59,868 bases of DNA from Acidobacteriota bacterium (GTDB taxonomy: Bacteria > Acidobacteriota > Terriglobia > Terriglobales > Acidobacteriaceae), in the NCBI GenBank assembly GCA_021810625.1, contig JAJZIJ010000015.1:1-59868 (forward strand). The letters are read 5' to 3'. A program made the position numbers and the translations under genes. The notes under the pieces were generated by a model. The model saw nothing but the letters and a program-made list of their open reading frames with translations, was not told where the DNA came from and searched no databases. Positions within the stretch are counted from its first letter, which is position 1, and each line of letters begins with the position of its first letter. Of this stretch, positions 17,001 to 25,908 are shown piece after piece.

Positions 17001-17914
17001 ATGTTGTTGAGGGGATCAACTGCCACGCCCTGGGGATTCAATAAATTTGTCGATGAGATCGTCGATTGCACAAACGTGCCGGGGTTTACGTTTACGTTCA
17101 GCTCAATGGCATCATTGTTGGTGGCATCGGAGACATACACGTTGTTGTTGTGATCCACCGCCATGCCCACGGGTTGCGTCAGCCCGGTGGTCGGCACCAG
17201 GGCCTGCGAGGAGAAGCTCCCAGCGGTGCCAGTCGACACCTCCTCCATCACGCGGCCATTCCCCGTATCTGCAACATACACGTTGTAGTTGGCATCCACT
17301 GTAATGCCTGTGGGATTTTTCAATCCAGTGGCGGTTGAGACCAGCGCAGGCGTGCCGCCCCAGCCGCCCGGCATCTCCACCACAGTGCTGTTGCCCGCAT
17401 TGGCGACAAAAATGTCGCTTGCACAATCAACCGTAATGCCGGTAGGTAGGTTCCAGATGGTGTTGTTGTTCGTCTGAATGATACCGCCGCTGCCAGGGAT
17501 TCCCACGAAAATCAGACGGTTGTTGCCCGTGTCCGCAACGTATAGGTTGTTGCTGCAATCCACGGCCACGCCGCGCGGAGCCTTCAGCGCCACTCCATTT
17601 GGCCCTGGGCTGCCTAGATTCAGCACCTTAGCCACGCCTGCCGCTGTTATTTCCACCACATTGTTGTTGACGGAATCCACAAAGAAGACATTTCCAAAGG
17701 CGTCGGTCGCGACCTGCTGCGGGCTGGCCAGACCTGTGGATGGCGCTGGGAGCGTGATCTGCGTGGGGAGCAGCGTGGCCGTGACTTGCGCATGGCTCGA
17801 CAAGGCGCTGAACGCCAACGCCAATGCCATCGCAATCAGCAACTCTTGGTGGAATTTGTTTTGAATCTTGGAGATACGGATCGACAGCGGACGATTTCGG
17901 CTTGGCGATAGCAT
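14003..17914 (-). CDS. large secreted NHL-propeller / Ig-like repeat protein
   Basis: A 1303-residue exported protein. A signal peptide (ALALAFSALSSHAQ) is followed by many NHL repeats (pattern GVAVDGAGDLYIADTGHSRV) over about residues 45-690 with one Ig-like break, then a choice-of-anchor D-type domain (LNFGSIDVGQSSAQQVV), then three Ig-like Big_3-type repeats (TTTTLTSSTSTATEGSSVTL pattern). Near the C-terminus two hydrophobic segments occur, the second ending in the lipobox-like MMTACGG. GAGG sits 6 bases before the ATG at 17914. It is probably a surface or periplasmic adhesion/structural protein. Nearly identical repeats within it make recombination or assembly collapse possible. Confidence 0.85.
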   Translation of the reverse strand: MLSPSRNRPLSIRISKIQNKFHQELLIAMALALAFSALSSHAQVTATLLPTQITLPAPSTGLASPQQVATDAFGNVFFVDSVNNNVVEITAAGVAKVLNLGSPGPNGVALKAPRGVAVDCSNNLYVADTGNNRLIFVGIPGSGGIIQTNNNTIWNLPTGITVDCASDIFVANAGNSTVVEMPGGWGGTPALVSTATGLKNPTGITVDANYNVYVADTGNGRVMEEVSTGTAGSFSSQALVPTTGLTQPVGMAVDHNNNVYVSDATNNDAIELNVNVNPGTFVQSTISSTNLLNPQGVAVDPLNNIDIADTGHSRVVQENIQPSLKLGQATVGGFGDPMVLNYSINGYTGSDYTPTFKLTYGKDVALGTTSCTGGIAPETCTVPVTLQPALSGLRGDAVQVWAQGGTPLLSDTLVYGIGNGPMSAFAPDAATIVPTTGLSSTSYGVAVDRLGNVYVSDGGNKDVIEVPVGGGAQSKLPFTGLQLPKGTAVDGAGDVYVADYNAADVVELPAGGGAQIPLTPQEFNCALLVSPAGVAVDGAGDLYIADPGADDITVVPAGTVSPYPLGSILSTTVTLKSPGGVAVDGAGDLFIADTGHSRVVEYTAAHIASVLNIGSLTPHLSAPNGIALDAAGDVYVADTGNNRVVEIAAGGGTASVLNTGSLTAPSGSSCSSTPLCAPTDVAVDGDGNIYINDTGNSRVVKVSQSAPPSLNFGSIDVGQSSAQQVVTVANIGNQNLTFSALDATTNFNLKGAGTTCSDATPLTPGATCGLGLEFAPTAAGTLSGTGNLTDDNLSAPAPNYVMQQISLSGKGVGFAATIALSESPSTSVVYGTAVTVTATLTGSNGTPTGNISYTVDGANPQTIALTSGGTAQFTLPGTLSTGTHSVMVSYAGDANYTVATPSQGFTLTVNPDATTTTLSSSANNVVYGQNVKLTATVMAGSASVTSGGTVNFFSGTTSLGAAQLNASGVATLNTTLLPVGNPDNVTASFVGSANDAASPSSPAVAITVTAATTTPAATTTTLTSSTSTATEGSSVTLTATVKVTAGGALVTSGTVTFSSGTTSIGAASLGTSGVATLNTTNLPVGSDNVTASFVGSANDAASTSSPAVVIQVTAATSPSVTVTPATSTLSVAPGATVTDALTVTPVGGYTGTLQFSCTNLPVNTTCSFTPMPLTISASSGAQTVTLTIHTNTLALNSWRPLAPGQQPGSLPGNLPMLATVFWMPGWMLAAIAGGKRKLSLRAQHLMLLLLLLGGVGMMTACGGSGGAMPQLALSTPPGTSTIQVVVTGTGNLAQVLPLSLTVQ

Positions 17915-18060
17915 GAAGAACCTCACAAAATTGAAGTACAATCCCAACCAATCACCAAAACTAGGTGCCAAAACAAGCTCGCAGAAGGCAAAAACGACTC
18001 AGTCCCGTAACTTCAGGACAATCTGGACTTGCCGGGGCGACGCACATTGTCTGTCGTTTA

Positions 18061-18080
18061 TAGCACGAATTTTCGTGCTA
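18061..18080. promoter_or_regulatory. perfect 20-base palindrome TAGCACGAA-TT-TTCGTGCTA
   Basis: An exact inverted repeat of 9-bp arms with a 2-base centre lies 147 bases upstream of the NHL/Ig start. The short centre argues for a dimeric-protein operator rather than an RNA hairpin, but no regulator is linked to it. Confidence 0.45.
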
Positions 18081-18175
18081 TTCATAAATTATTTCATCGG
18101 CATCCCACGCGGACACTTGGCGAGGAAGTTAACATTACTTGGCGTGGATTTTCTTCTGTGTCTGACGTGAAAACT

Positions 18176-18197
18176 CCTTTGTTATGTGCAACAAAGG
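18176..18197 (-). terminator. probable Rho-independent terminator after rsfS
   Basis: On the minus strand CCTTTGTT-GCACAT-AACAAAGG forms an 8-bp stem followed by AGTTTTC. It lies 62 bases after the rsfS stop. The tail is short, so termination may be partial. Confidence 0.5.
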
Positions 18198-18259
18198 CGC
18201 GACTGGGCGTCTAAACGCCTCGCAACGGTCGTGGAGTGAACGCTACGCGCTTCCGGCTG

Positions 18260-18883
18260 TCATTTTTTCTTTCGGAGGGTACCGGAAGCCTTTTTTTCTT
18301 CAAGTTTTCTGGGTTTGGCGGCCGGCATCCGCTTTTTTGCGGCTTTCCTGGCTCCGGCCTTGGTTCCCAACTTGATTCCGGCCTTGGCTCCAGCTTTTTT
18401 TGCCGTCCTCGCTGTCTTCTTGACGGTCTTCGGGGGCGCTCCGGAAACAGCGCTCTTTGCGGGGAGCGTCTTTTTGCGCGTCTTCTTGCGGGCGGCAGCT
18501 ACTTTTTCCACCAGAGATTTCTTCAACTCCTCCAGCGTCACGGAGTTGGCCGTTTTGCGCAGCCGCTCAATGTTGTAGGCCGCGCGCTGCTCCACCGCGA
18601 AGATGTGGATGACAAAATCCACGTAATCCAGCAGAATCCACTCCGCCTGGCGATAGCCCTCAACGGAATGGGCATAGGCACCAAATTCACGCTTCAGGCG
18701 CAGCTCAATCTCCTGCGCGATGGCTTGATTCTGGCGGCCATTGGCACCACTGCAGATCAGGAAAAAATCGGTGAACGCCGCATCAGCGGGGTCGAGTTCG
18801 AGAACGCGAATGTCCTCAGCTTTTTTTTCTTCGCAGGCGGTCAGGGCGGCCAGCACCATACGGCGGGTATCGGATTTTGACAT
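18260..18883 (-). CDS. rsfS: ribosomal silencing factor RsfS with a long Lys/Ala-rich tail
   Basis: Residues 1-118 are a full RsfS/Iojap domain (DIRVLELDPADAAFTDFFLI, YRQAEWILLDYVDFVIHIF), which binds ribosomal protein L14 and blocks 30S-50S joining in nutrient limitation. The protein has 207 residues against about 105-130 for typical RsfS. The extra ~85 residues are Lys/Ala/Thr-rich and histone H1-like (KKTVKKTARTAKKAGAKAG), suggesting rRNA or DNA binding. It is the last gene of obgE-nadD-rsfS, 43 bases after nadD, a common pairing. Confidence 0.92.
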   Translation of the reverse strand: MSKSDTRRMVLAALTACEEKKAEDIRVLELDPADAAFTDFFLICSGANGRQNQAIAQEIELRLKREFGAYAHSVEGYRQAEWILLDYVDFVIHIFAVEQRAAYNIERLRKTANSVTLEELKKSLVEKVAAARKKTRKKTLPAKSAVSGAPPKTVKKTARTAKKAGAKAGIKLGTKAGARKAAKKRMPAAKPRKLEEKKASGTLRKKK

Positions 18884-18926
18884 GTATGCTGTGCGCTCTC
18901 CGGGCGCTTGCCTTATCGTAGCGGGT

Positions 18927-19673
18927 TCATTCCCTGCTTGCCAATGCCTCGCCTACCCATTCCGTAGTAACGTAGAGGCCCGTTTTGCGAATATATGCGG
19001 CAACCGGGGCAGGCAGCAGCGCCGTATCCCAGCGTTCGGCGGCGATGGCCTGGCGCAAGGCCGTAGCCGAGACATCCTCCTGCATCTGCGGTAGAAACCA
19101 GACGTTTGTGCTGTTCTCCTCGTCATGTTGCAGCCGGAGATACGCGCCGTGGACTGCATCCCGTTCTTCGCTCACGCGGATGCGGGCAGGCAGAGAGGAC
19201 AGCGCCCCAGCCAGCGCGTGGCTGGGCGAATCCCCCAAGCCATAGCCGGGCCGCGCCGCCACAATCCAGTCGCAGAGCGCAAGCATCTGCTCCGGCTGAT
19301 GCCAGTTGCGGATGTTCAGCCAACTATCCGCGCCCACCAACGTGAAGAGCGACGACGGCTCCCCAGTAATGTGGAGCAGCGCGCGCAGCCGCGCCAGAGT
19401 GTCCACAGTGTAGTTGGGATGATCCTGCTGCGGAGAAGGAAGCAGTGGCGCATCCAGCAGGGAGGGAAGCAGGCGCGCATCGGCCTGCGCCGCCAGCGCG
19501 GTCATCGCATAGCGATGCAGAAAATCTGTTCCCGCGCGTTCTTTAAGCGGTTGCATCCCGACAGGGGCCAGCAAAATCTGATCCAGCGAGAACGTATCCG
19601 CCGCTGCCAGAGCAAAGGCCAGATGCCCGCGATGCGGAGGGTCAAAGCTGCCGCCAAAAAAACCGATGCGCAT
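18927..19673 (-). CDS. nadD: nicotinate-nucleotide adenylyltransferase
   Basis: A 248-residue nucleotidyltransferase making deamido-NAD from nicotinate mononucleotide and ATP. It has the N-terminal GGSFDPPHRGHL motif with the HxGH-type signature and the C-terminal variant VSATALRQAI of the ISSTxxR motif. It starts at the ATG at 19673, 9 bases after the obgE stop, so the pair is co-transcribed. A stretch rich in Ser/Pro at about 70-90 is slightly longer than in E. coli NadD. Confidence 0.93.
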   Translation of the reverse strand: MRIGFFGGSFDPPHRGHLAFALAAADTFSLDQILLAPVGMQPLKERAGTDFLHRYAMTALAAQADARLLPSLLDAPLLPSPQQDHPNYTVDTLARLRALLHITGEPSSLFTLVGADSWLNIRNWHQPEQMLALCDWIVAARPGYGLGDSPSHALAGALSSLPARIRVSEERDAVHGAYLRLQHDEENSTNVWFLPQMQEDVSATALRQAIAAERWDTALLPAPVAAYIRKTGLYVTTEWVGEALASRE

Positions 19674-19682
19674 AGCGCGCTC

Positions 19683-20714
19683 CTATTCTGCGGCGCTCAA
19701 CTCCGCGCGCAGTTCGCGAACCTTTTCCCCGATAGCATACCGCAGCGCGTCTATGCCTGCGCCCGTGACGGCGGAGATGGGATAGAAGGCCAGCTTGCGC
19801 CGCTTGGCCAGCGTCTGGAGCTTCTTCAGTTTCTCTGGATTGGCGGCATCCATCTTGGTCGCCACCACCAGCATGGGCTTCGTGTCCAAGCCGTGCCCAA
19901 AGCTGGCCAATTCTGCCTGAATCACTTTGAAGTCCTCCACCGGGTCAGCGCGTCCGCTCCCGTCCGATACATCAATGAGATGCGCCAACAGGCGCGTGCG
20001 TTCGATATGACGCAGAAATTGGATGCCCAGGCCCGCGCCGAGATGAGCGCCTTCGATCAGGCCGGGGATGTCGGCGACGACGAAGCTCTCGTCATACGGA
20101 GCCTCGCCCACCGTCACCACGCCAAGATTTGGCTCCAGCGTCGTAAAGGGATAGTCGGCGATCTTGGGTCGGGCCGCTGAAATACGCGCGATCAACGTGG
20201 ATTTGCCGACGTTGGGATAGCCCACCAGTCCAACATCGGCCAGCAGCTTCAACTCCATGCGGAGATGGAATTCCTCGCCTTCGCGCCCCGGTTCCGACTC
20301 TCGCGGAGCCTGGTGCGTGGGCGTGGCAAAGTGCTGGTTCCCGCGTCCGCCGCGTCCGCCGCGCGCAATCACCACGCGCTCGTCGGGAGCCTGAAAGTCG
20401 TGCAGCACCTCGCCAGTGGCTTCGTTGTAAACCACGGTGCCGACGGGAACTTTAAGGACAATGTCCGCGCCTGCCCGCCCAGTGCAGTTGGAGCCTAAAC
20501 CGTGTCCACCGCGCTGGGCCTTGTGTTCGGGGTAATAGCGAAAGTGAACCAGCGTGTTGTGGCGCTGGCTGGATTCCAGAATCACGTCGCCGCCATGTCC
20601 GCCGTCTCCGCCAGAGGGGCCACCGCGTGGAACAAATTTTTCCCGGCGAAAGGCCACGCAGCCATTGCCGCCATTGCCTGCCTTTACCCGGATTCGTACT
20701 TCATCAATAAACAT
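19683..20714 (-). CDS. obgE: Obg-family GTPase
   Basis: A 343-residue GTPase for 50S ribosome assembly and stringent-response linkage. The glycine-rich Obg domain covers 1-158 ([34 protein letters not shown]). The G domain has G1 [10 protein letters not shown]3 [10 protein letters not shown], and G4 as ATKMD. The C-terminal OCT domain of some Obg proteins is absent. The ORF runs open to 21068 but real homology begins at the ATG at 20714; the extension would run into the divergent receptor gene. It is the first gene of obgE-nadD-rsfS. Confidence 0.95.
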   Translation of the reverse strand: MFIDEVRIRVKAGNGGNGCVAFRREKFVPRGGPSGGDGGHGGDVILESSQRHNTLVHFRYYPEHKAQRGGHGLGSNCTGRAGADIVLKVPVGTVVYNEATGEVLHDFQAPDERVVIARGGRGGRGNQHFATPTHQAPRESEPGREGEEFHLRMELKLLADVGLVGYPNVGKSTLIARISAARPKIADYPFTTLEPNLGVVTVGEAPYDESFVVADIPGLIEGAHLGAGLGIQFLRHIERTRLLAHLIDVSDGSGRADPVEDFKVIQAELASFGHGLDTKPMLVVATKMDAANPEKLKKLQTLAKRRKLAFYPISAVTGAGIDALRYAIGEKVRELRAELSAAE

Positions 20715-20889
20715 TGCGTCTCGTTTCGATTTTACTTTCCTAGTGTAGCCAACTCGCGGTACTCTCTGCGTAATATAGAAAAGCATCCCGGAAGAGCGAA
20801 AGAAAGAAAGATCGACTGAATTTTGCGGACGGTTGCAGGTCGCCGTGTCGTCTATCGGCGATATTGAACCAGAGTTGTCAGGAGATTTC

Positions 20890-23800
20890 ATGCTGCGCTT
20901 GGTTTCCCTTCCAGGGCGCAATCTGCTGTTTTGCTGTTTGCTGGGCTGGCTCGCCTGTGCGCTGGCAGCACTGCCGCTGCGGGCGCAATCCACCACGGGC
21001 GGACTTGTGGGAACCATCTCCGATCCGGCCCACGCCGTGCTGCCCAACGCGCATTTTTTTCTGACCAATGAAACAACCGGAGCCGTGCTGGTTGCTATCA
21101 GCGATCATGCTGGCAACTACCGTTTTGTGGATCTGGCACCGGGCTATTACGGCCTGAGCGCCGACGCGCCGGGATTCGCGCTCTTCACCGCGCCCCACAT
21201 TCTGGTGGAACTGGGCAGGCAGACGCGGCTGGATGTTCGACTGCGCCTTGCCTCCGCAAATGCAATCGTGCAGGTGGCTGCCACGGTCGCCCCCTTCGTA
21301 AAAACGGGAACGCCTGGATTTTCCACGAACTTCACCTCCACCGAACTGCTCAACCTGCCTACAGACACTCGACGCTGGTCGAGTTTTGCGCTGCTGTCGC
21401 CCGGAGTGGTCAGCGACCAAAGCGGACTGGGACTTCTCAGCTTTCGTGGCGTCAGCGTCCTGCTGAACAACAACACGGTGGATGGCGCGGACAACAATCA
21501 GGCATTTTTTGCAGAGGAACGCGGAGGCGTTCATGCGCCCTACTCCATCAGCAATGGGGCCGTGGAGCAGTTCCAGGTGAACACCTCCAATTACTCCGCC
21601 GCGTATGGACGCTCCGCTGGAGGTGTCATCAACACCGTCACCAAAAGCGGCGGCAACGCTCTGCATGGCGAGGCATTTTTCTTTGACCGCAACAACGCTC
21701 TGGCCGCCACCAATCCCTTTTCGACGCTCACAACCACCATCCCCACTGGAGGCTTTGCCACCAACCCCACCAATCCCGTTGGAGATCGTCAGCAGATGGG
21801 ATTCGCGCTTGGCGGCCCCATAAAAAAAGATCGACTTTTCTGGTTTTATTCTTTCGATTCCATGCGAAAAAATAATCCCGCAGTTTCGCGCACGGGCAGT
21901 CCGCAGGCCATCTTTGCCCAGCCGCTGGCTGCGATTCCCACGGGCAATTACCTCGGTTTCCCCATCTCCTGCTCCAACCTGCCGCCGTATAACTCCAGTT
22001 CTTTTTATTCCAGCGTCTTTCAGTTTGAGGCGACGCAAGGGGCCTGCGAAGTCTACGATCGGCTGGATATGCAGAACTATTCCGCTGGCAAGGCGCAATA
22101 TCAAAAGGGTTTGCAAATGGTTCTTTCGCTCTCTGGACTGGTGCCGCGCACCGGAGATCAGACGCTGAATTTTTCCAAGCTCGACTGGCAGATCAATGAC
22201 CGAAACCGCGCGTCCATTGAGTACAACCGCATGGGCTGGAGTTCCTTCAACGGCGTGCAATCCCAATCCAACGCGCAGTACGGCCTGAATAGTTTTGGCA
22301 ACGATGCCGAGTCCGTCAACTGGGTGATTGCGCGGCTTACCAGCTTCCTTACGGAAAATGTTGCCAACGAAATTCGCTTCCAGTACGGGCAGGAACTGGA
22401 TGCAGAGACAAGTCCCACGCCTACTGGAGCGGAGGTGCCGCTGGCCGCCAATGCCTTTGGCTATGCGCCGGAGATGCGCATTGCCGGAGGCTCCAGCGGG
22501 GAAGGCATGGTCTTGGGGAATCCGGCCAAGCTGCCGCGTCCGGCCTATCCCGACGAGAATCGCCTGCAAGTTACAGACTCTCTTTCCTGGGTTCGCGGCA
22601 ATCATGTGTTCAAGTTTGGCGTGGACTGGGATTACAACCACGACATGCTGGACAACATCTACGGAGGAGTTGGCGCTTACACCTACACCTCCTTCGGTAA
22701 TTTCATTGCAGACTACTATCACGCCGTAAGTGGATTGGGGCCGCCACCACCATCTACTTACGTTGATGCCTATGCTGGATTCTCGCAGAGCTTTGGCCCG
22801 CCAGCCTTTTATCTGGTTACGCAGGATATCGCTGGCTTTGCCAATGATGAGTGGCACATCCATCCGCGCCTTGCCCTGACGCTGGGCATCCGGTATGACT
22901 ATGAGCGCGTTCCGCAGGCATTCCTCGCCAATCCGCAGCTTCCCCAGACCTATAACTCCCCCGATGATCGTAACAACATCGGGCCGCGTGTCGGGCTGGC
23001 TTGGGATATCTTCGGCAAAGGCCGTACCGTCATTCGCGCCGGGACGGGAGTTTTTTATGGGCGCATCATCAATGGCACGCTTTTTTCTGTGCTTACTGGC
23101 TCCGGCTCTCCGCAGAGCCAGCGCACCTATCGGTACTCGTCACCTACGATATTCGGAGCGCCGCAATTTCCCAACGTCGGCACCAGCGCTCCCACGGGCG
23201 GAGCGATTGCCTCGCTGCCCAGCGCGCACTTCTTCGCTCCGGGCTATCAGGCTCCGGAGTCCGTGCAGGGCGATCTTATGCTGGAGCAGCAGGTTGGGAA
23301 GAATACCTCGTTCTCCATTTCCTATCTCACCAGCCTGGGCTACGATCTGCCAAACTTTATCGACACCAATATCGACAACGCCACCATAGGACTCCTGCGC
23401 TACACCATCGACATTCCTGGCCCGCCGCTGGGCAAGCCCAGTCCGCTGCCGCAGGGAGCTATCTACACCACGCCGCTCTATACTTCCATCCGGCCCAACT
23501 ATCTCTATAGCAACATCACGGAGATGCTCAGCAATGTAAGTTCCAACTACAACGCAGGCGTTTTCCAGATACAACATCGCACCTGGCGCGGCCTTGCCTA
23601 TGGCATGAACTATACCTTTGCCCACGCGCTGGACTACGACCAGAATGAGATGCTCTACAAATCCCCCACGAACATTTTGGAAGCAAACAATATGCGGCTT
23701 AACTATGGCAACTCCGATACGGACGTGCGCCAGCGGCTGGTTTTCCACGGAACATGGTGGCCCTTATGGCATCGAAAAGGTTGGCTGGGCAAGCTGGTGA

Positions 23801-24252
23801 ATGACTATAGCTTTTCGCCTGTCGTTGCATGGCAGACGGGCCTGCCCTACACGCTGGGCGTGGGCGGCAATGCGCCGGGCGGCGCGTTCTTTGGCATCAA
23901 CGGATCGGGCGGCCCATCGCGACTCAATATTTTCGAGCGCAACAGCTATCGCTTCCCAGCCACGCAAACAACCAGCCTGCGCGTCTCCAAGAACATCAGC
24001 TTTGGCAGGCGTACTTCTCTGGAGATGATGGCCGAGGCTTACAACCTGACCAACCACATTAACATCACTTCCGTCGATACGCTGGGTTATACCGCATGTT
24101 CCACGCCAATGATGCAGGGCTGTCCGGAACAATCCACCACATCGCATCCTTATCTGGAATTCAATCCCACCTATGGCATGGCCACCAATGCCAACAGTAA
24201 CTCCAACTACACGCCGCGCCAGATTCAGTTGGCCATGCGATTAAAGTTTTAG
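20890..24252 (+). CDS. Oar-like TonB-dependent outer-membrane receptor
   Basis: A 1120-residue protein with a signal peptide ([18 protein letters not shown]), a carboxypeptidase-regulatory-like domain at about 30-110 ([20 protein letters not shown]), a plug-like region ([41 protein letters not shown]) and a large beta-barrel ending in the typical aromatic terminus (QLAMRLKF). AGGAG precedes the ATG at 20890; an upstream in-frame start at 20833 is not needed. This Oar-type family is strongly expanded in acidobacteria and usually imports oligosaccharides or other large substrates. It stands alone, divergent from obgE, so the substrate is unknown. A SusD-like partner is not present. Confidence 0.9.
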   Translation: MLRLVSLPGRNLLFCCLLGWLACALAALPLRAQSTTGGLVGTISDPAHAVLPNAHFFLTNETTGAVLVAISDHAGNYRFVDLAPGYYGLSADAPGFALFTAPHILVELGRQTRLDVRLRLASANAIVQVAATVAPFVKTGTPGFSTNFTSTELLNLPTDTRRWSSFALLSPGVVSDQSGLGLLSFRGVSVLLNNNTVDGADNNQAFFAEERGGVHAPYSISNGAVEQFQVNTSNYSAAYGRSAGGVINTVTKSGGNALHGEAFFFDRNNALAATNPFSTLTTTIPTGGFATNPTNPVGDRQQMGFALGGPIKKDRLFWFYSFDSMRKNNPAVSRTGSPQAIFAQPLAAIPTGNYLGFPISCSNLPPYNSSSFYSSVFQFEATQGACEVYDRLDMQNYSAGKAQYQKGLQMVLSLSGLVPRTGDQTLNFSKLDWQINDRNRASIEYNRMGWSSFNGVQSQSNAQYGLNSFGNDAESVNWVIARLTSFLTENVANEIRFQYGQELDAETSPTPTGAEVPLAANAFGYAPEMRIAGGSSGEGMVLGNPAKLPRPAYPDENRLQVTDSLSWVRGNHVFKFGVDWDYNHDMLDNIYGGVGAYTYTSFGNFIADYYHAVSGLGPPPPSTYVDAYAGFSQSFGPPAFYLVTQDIAGFANDEWHIHPRLALTLGIRYDYERVPQAFLANPQLPQTYNSPDDRNNIGPRVGLAWDIFGKGRTVIRAGTGVFYGRIINGTLFSVLTGSGSPQSQRTYRYSSPTIFGAPQFPNVGTSAPTGGAIASLPSAHFFAPGYQAPESVQGDLMLEQQVGKNTSFSISYLTSLGYDLPNFIDTNIDNATIGLLRYTIDIPGPPLGKPSPLPQGAIYTTPLYTSIRPNYLYSNITEMLSNVSSNYNAGVFQIQHRTWRGLAYGMNYTFAHALDYDQNEMLYKSPTNILEANNMRLNYGNSDTDVRQRLVFHGTWWPLWHRKGWLGKLVNDYSFSPVVAWQTGLPYTLGVGGNAPGGAFFGINGSGGPSRLNIFERNSYRFPATQTTSLRVSKNISFGRRTSLEMMAEAYNLTNHINITSVDTLGYTACSTPMMQGCPEQSTTSHPYLEFNPTYGMATNANSNSNYTPRQIQLAMRLKF

Positions 24253-24261
24253 ATTGCAGTC

Positions 24262-24675
24262 TTAAATACGCTGGGTGCGAACATGCTCCTTGCGTCCGTA
24301 GGCAAGCAGGTGCTTGTCGCGAGTCAGCAGTGTCAGGTTGTGGATGCGTGCGGTGGCAAGAAGAATGCGGTCGGCAGGGTCGCCGTGGATGGTGCCGGGC
24401 AAACGCGTCGAAGCTATAGCAATCTCCGGCGTGAGCGGAAGCAACTGGATGCCCTCGTCGGCAAAGCTATCTTCCAACCAGGAATGAATGTTGGAATTGA
24501 GATGAATCCGACCTCGCGCTTCCAGCAGCGCAATTTCAAAAACTGAAATGACCGAGCCATATAAGCAGCGTTCCGCTTGCGCAGACTCGATCCTGGCAAC
24601 GGAGTCCTTGGACAGTTTCGCATCCGCCTGCTGCATCCATATCCACGCATGGGTGTCGAGCAAATAGCTTTGCAT
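24262..24675 (-). CDS. PIN-domain toxin (VapC-like)
   Basis: A 137-residue PIN nuclease with conserved acidic residues D7 (LLDTHAWIW), E47 (SVFEIALLE), D99/D102 (HGDPADR) and D120 (LTRDKHL). VapC toxins cut specific tRNAs or rRNA when free of antitoxin. The start at 24675 overlaps the antitoxin stop by one base (TGATG), so the two are coupled. An upstream in-frame start at 24696 is less likely. It converges with the receptor gene, whose end is 9 bases away. Confidence 0.9.
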   Translation of the reverse strand: MQSYLLDTHAWIWMQQADAKLSKDSVARIESAQAERCLYGSVISVFEIALLEARGRIHLNSNIHSWLEDSFADEGIQLLPLTPEIAIASTRLPGTIHGDPADRILLATARIHNLTLLTRDKHLLAYGRKEHVRTQRI

Positions 24676-24935
24676 CAATCCCGGTCGGCTTTCCATTCGT
24701 TGGGCAAAGGATTCACGATGTCGCCCAGAATTTTTATCTGGCCCTTGCTGCGTCCGTAAAGGGAGCGGAAGGGTTTCACTTCCGGCGTGGCAGTCACCAG
24801 CTTCGCTACGGGCTTGCCGTGCTTGGTAATAATCAACGGAATGCCAGTGGCCTTCACTTCATCCATCAACTGGAGACACTGCGCCTTAAACATTCCAGCA
24901 GGGATCGACTTGGTCGCATTCGCCTTCATGACCAT
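24675..24935 (-). CDS. Phd/YefM-type antitoxin (VapB-like partner)
   Basis: An 86-residue protein (84 if the second ATG at 24929 is used) with the Phd/YefM pattern: KSIPAGMFKAQCLQLMDEV, then IIITKHGKPVAKL. This fold binds DNA with its N-terminus and the toxin with its C-terminus. A direct repeat ATGACCATA at 24928-24936 and 24941-24949 overlaps the start and may be the autoregulatory operator. It forms a coupled pair with the PIN toxin. Confidence 0.85.
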   Translation of the reverse strand: MVMKANATKSIPAGMFKAQCLQLMDEVKATGIPLIITKHGKPVAKLVTATPEVKPFRSLYGRSKGQIKILGDIVNPLPNEWKADRD

Positions 24936-25007
24936 AGTATATGACCATAATCGATCTACTTCCACAGTTTTATTTTCGCTGACATTGCCCGCAGATAATA
25001 ATAGGAG

Positions 25008-25045
25008 TCATTCTGAACGAAGCGCAGCGCAGTGAAGAATCCAGA
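25008..25045. repeat. dispersed 'TCATTCTGA-CGAAGCG...GAAGAATCC' repeat
   Basis: GTCATTCTGAACGAAGCGCAG followed by CGCAGTGAAGAATCC matches, from memory, a widely scattered intergenic repeat found in acidobacterial and some other genomes. It lies between the toxin-antitoxin pair and the orphan gene and could mark an insertion point. Confidence 0.6.
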
Positions 25046-25109
25046 CGGTATACGCGATGGAAGTCATGTTGACTGTTCGGAGATTCCGGTTTCCAATAAT
25101 CTCCGAGAA

Positions 25110-25898
25110 TTAGAGGGAAGACCATAGGCCGAATTGAATCAGGATATCTTTGGCTTCTGGTTTTCGTTGAATCAAGGCAGCTACACGCGAACCATACCGT
25201 GTCTGGTACTCAGCCGCCCGTTTCTTCTGCGGAGCCTGTCCACGATAAAGCAATCCGATCATTTCAGCAAGCGAATCATCGATTTCAGAAAAAATCCGGA
25301 TATAGGCATGCACATATGCCTCATGCAAATCAGAGTCGTCGTCAAAATAACGCATATTTATACCCACCATGCGGTTGCTCTCATTTTTGCTAACGGACGT
25401 ATTGCTCAGAATGTTTGTTGGATTGGGATGCAAGTAATGTGTATTGATCGTTGATAAAAGTTTTCTAAATTCTTTGCATTTTGGGAGACTATTGTTTTTG
25501 TCTAGTTCTTTCTGAAATTCGTTAATGTAATTTTTCTTGTTGCTGCCGTGATTTGTCCAGACTTCTGCAAGCCCTGGATTGTTTACAAACTTCCCAACGA
25601 TAAGCATCGCCTCTAAGCCAGTTCTAAAATTCGACCATGCAAAGAAGCTTTGATACGGCATCAAGTTATCGAAGCCGTGCATAATCGAGCGCTGCGCAAA
25701 CAGCAAATGCGGAATCAAGCCAATGTGGGATAAGTTCTGCAAATCCCTGTTGGTAGAAATTACTTTCAGGGCTTCCTCATATTGCTCCAAAAGCAGCGTA
25801 AACGTATTGTATTCATCTCTGAAATTCAACAGGAAACAATCGCGATTATATTGCGATCTTGAATTCAGTTCCAGCAAATGAAGTTGAGGTTCTCTCAT
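25110..25898 (-). CDS. hypothetical helical protein (262 aa), A+T-richer than neighbours
   Basis: I do not recognise this family with certainty. The protein looks soluble and largely helical (NFRDEYNTFTLLLEQYEEAL, HAYIRIFSEIDDSLAEMIG), with basic and aromatic residues in the middle (WSNFRTGLEAMLIVGK). Its DNA is clearly richer in A+T than thrS and the receptor, and it lies between a toxin-antitoxin pair and thrS, suggesting lateral gain. The layout resembles uncharacterised DUF5677/HEPN-like proteins, but I see no RX4-6H motif, so that is only a suggestion. The ATG at 25898 is the natural start. Confidence 0.6.
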   Translation of the reverse strand: MREPQLHLLELNSRSQYNRDCFLLNFRDEYNTFTLLLEQYEEALKVISTNRDLQNLSHIGLIPHLLFAQRSIMHGFDNLMPYQSFFAWSNFRTGLEAMLIVGKFVNNPGLAEVWTNHGSNKKNYINEFQKELDKNNSLPKCKEFRKLLSTINTHYLHPNPTNILSNTSVSKNESNRMVGINMRYFDDDSDLHEAYVHAYIRIFSEIDDSLAEMIGLLYRGQAPQKKRAAEYQTRYGSRVAALIQRKPEAKDILIQFGLWSSL

Positions 25899-25908
25899 AA
25901 TTCTCTAT

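Larger units (their letters stand above)
17915..18259. other. 345-base non-coding stretch: leader of the NHL/Ig gene and end of the obgE operon
   Basis: Both flanking genes read leftward. No gene is visible. From right to left it contains two small hairpins (18206-18219 and 18176-18197), of which the second is a likely terminator after rsfS, and a perfect 20-base palindrome at 18061-18080 that may be an operator or a REP-like element. The NHL/Ig gene promoter should lie left of about 18100, but I could not pick a clear one. Confidence 0.6.

Noticed and set aside
15000-17700. Repeats in the NHL/Ig gene as a CRISPR or tandem array
   Set aside because: The periodicity is coding (NHL and Ig domains) and units diverge in sequence.
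20878-22863. 661-residue open frame antisense to the TonB receptor
   Set aside because: A frame shadow of a high-GC gene; no motifs and no ribosome site.
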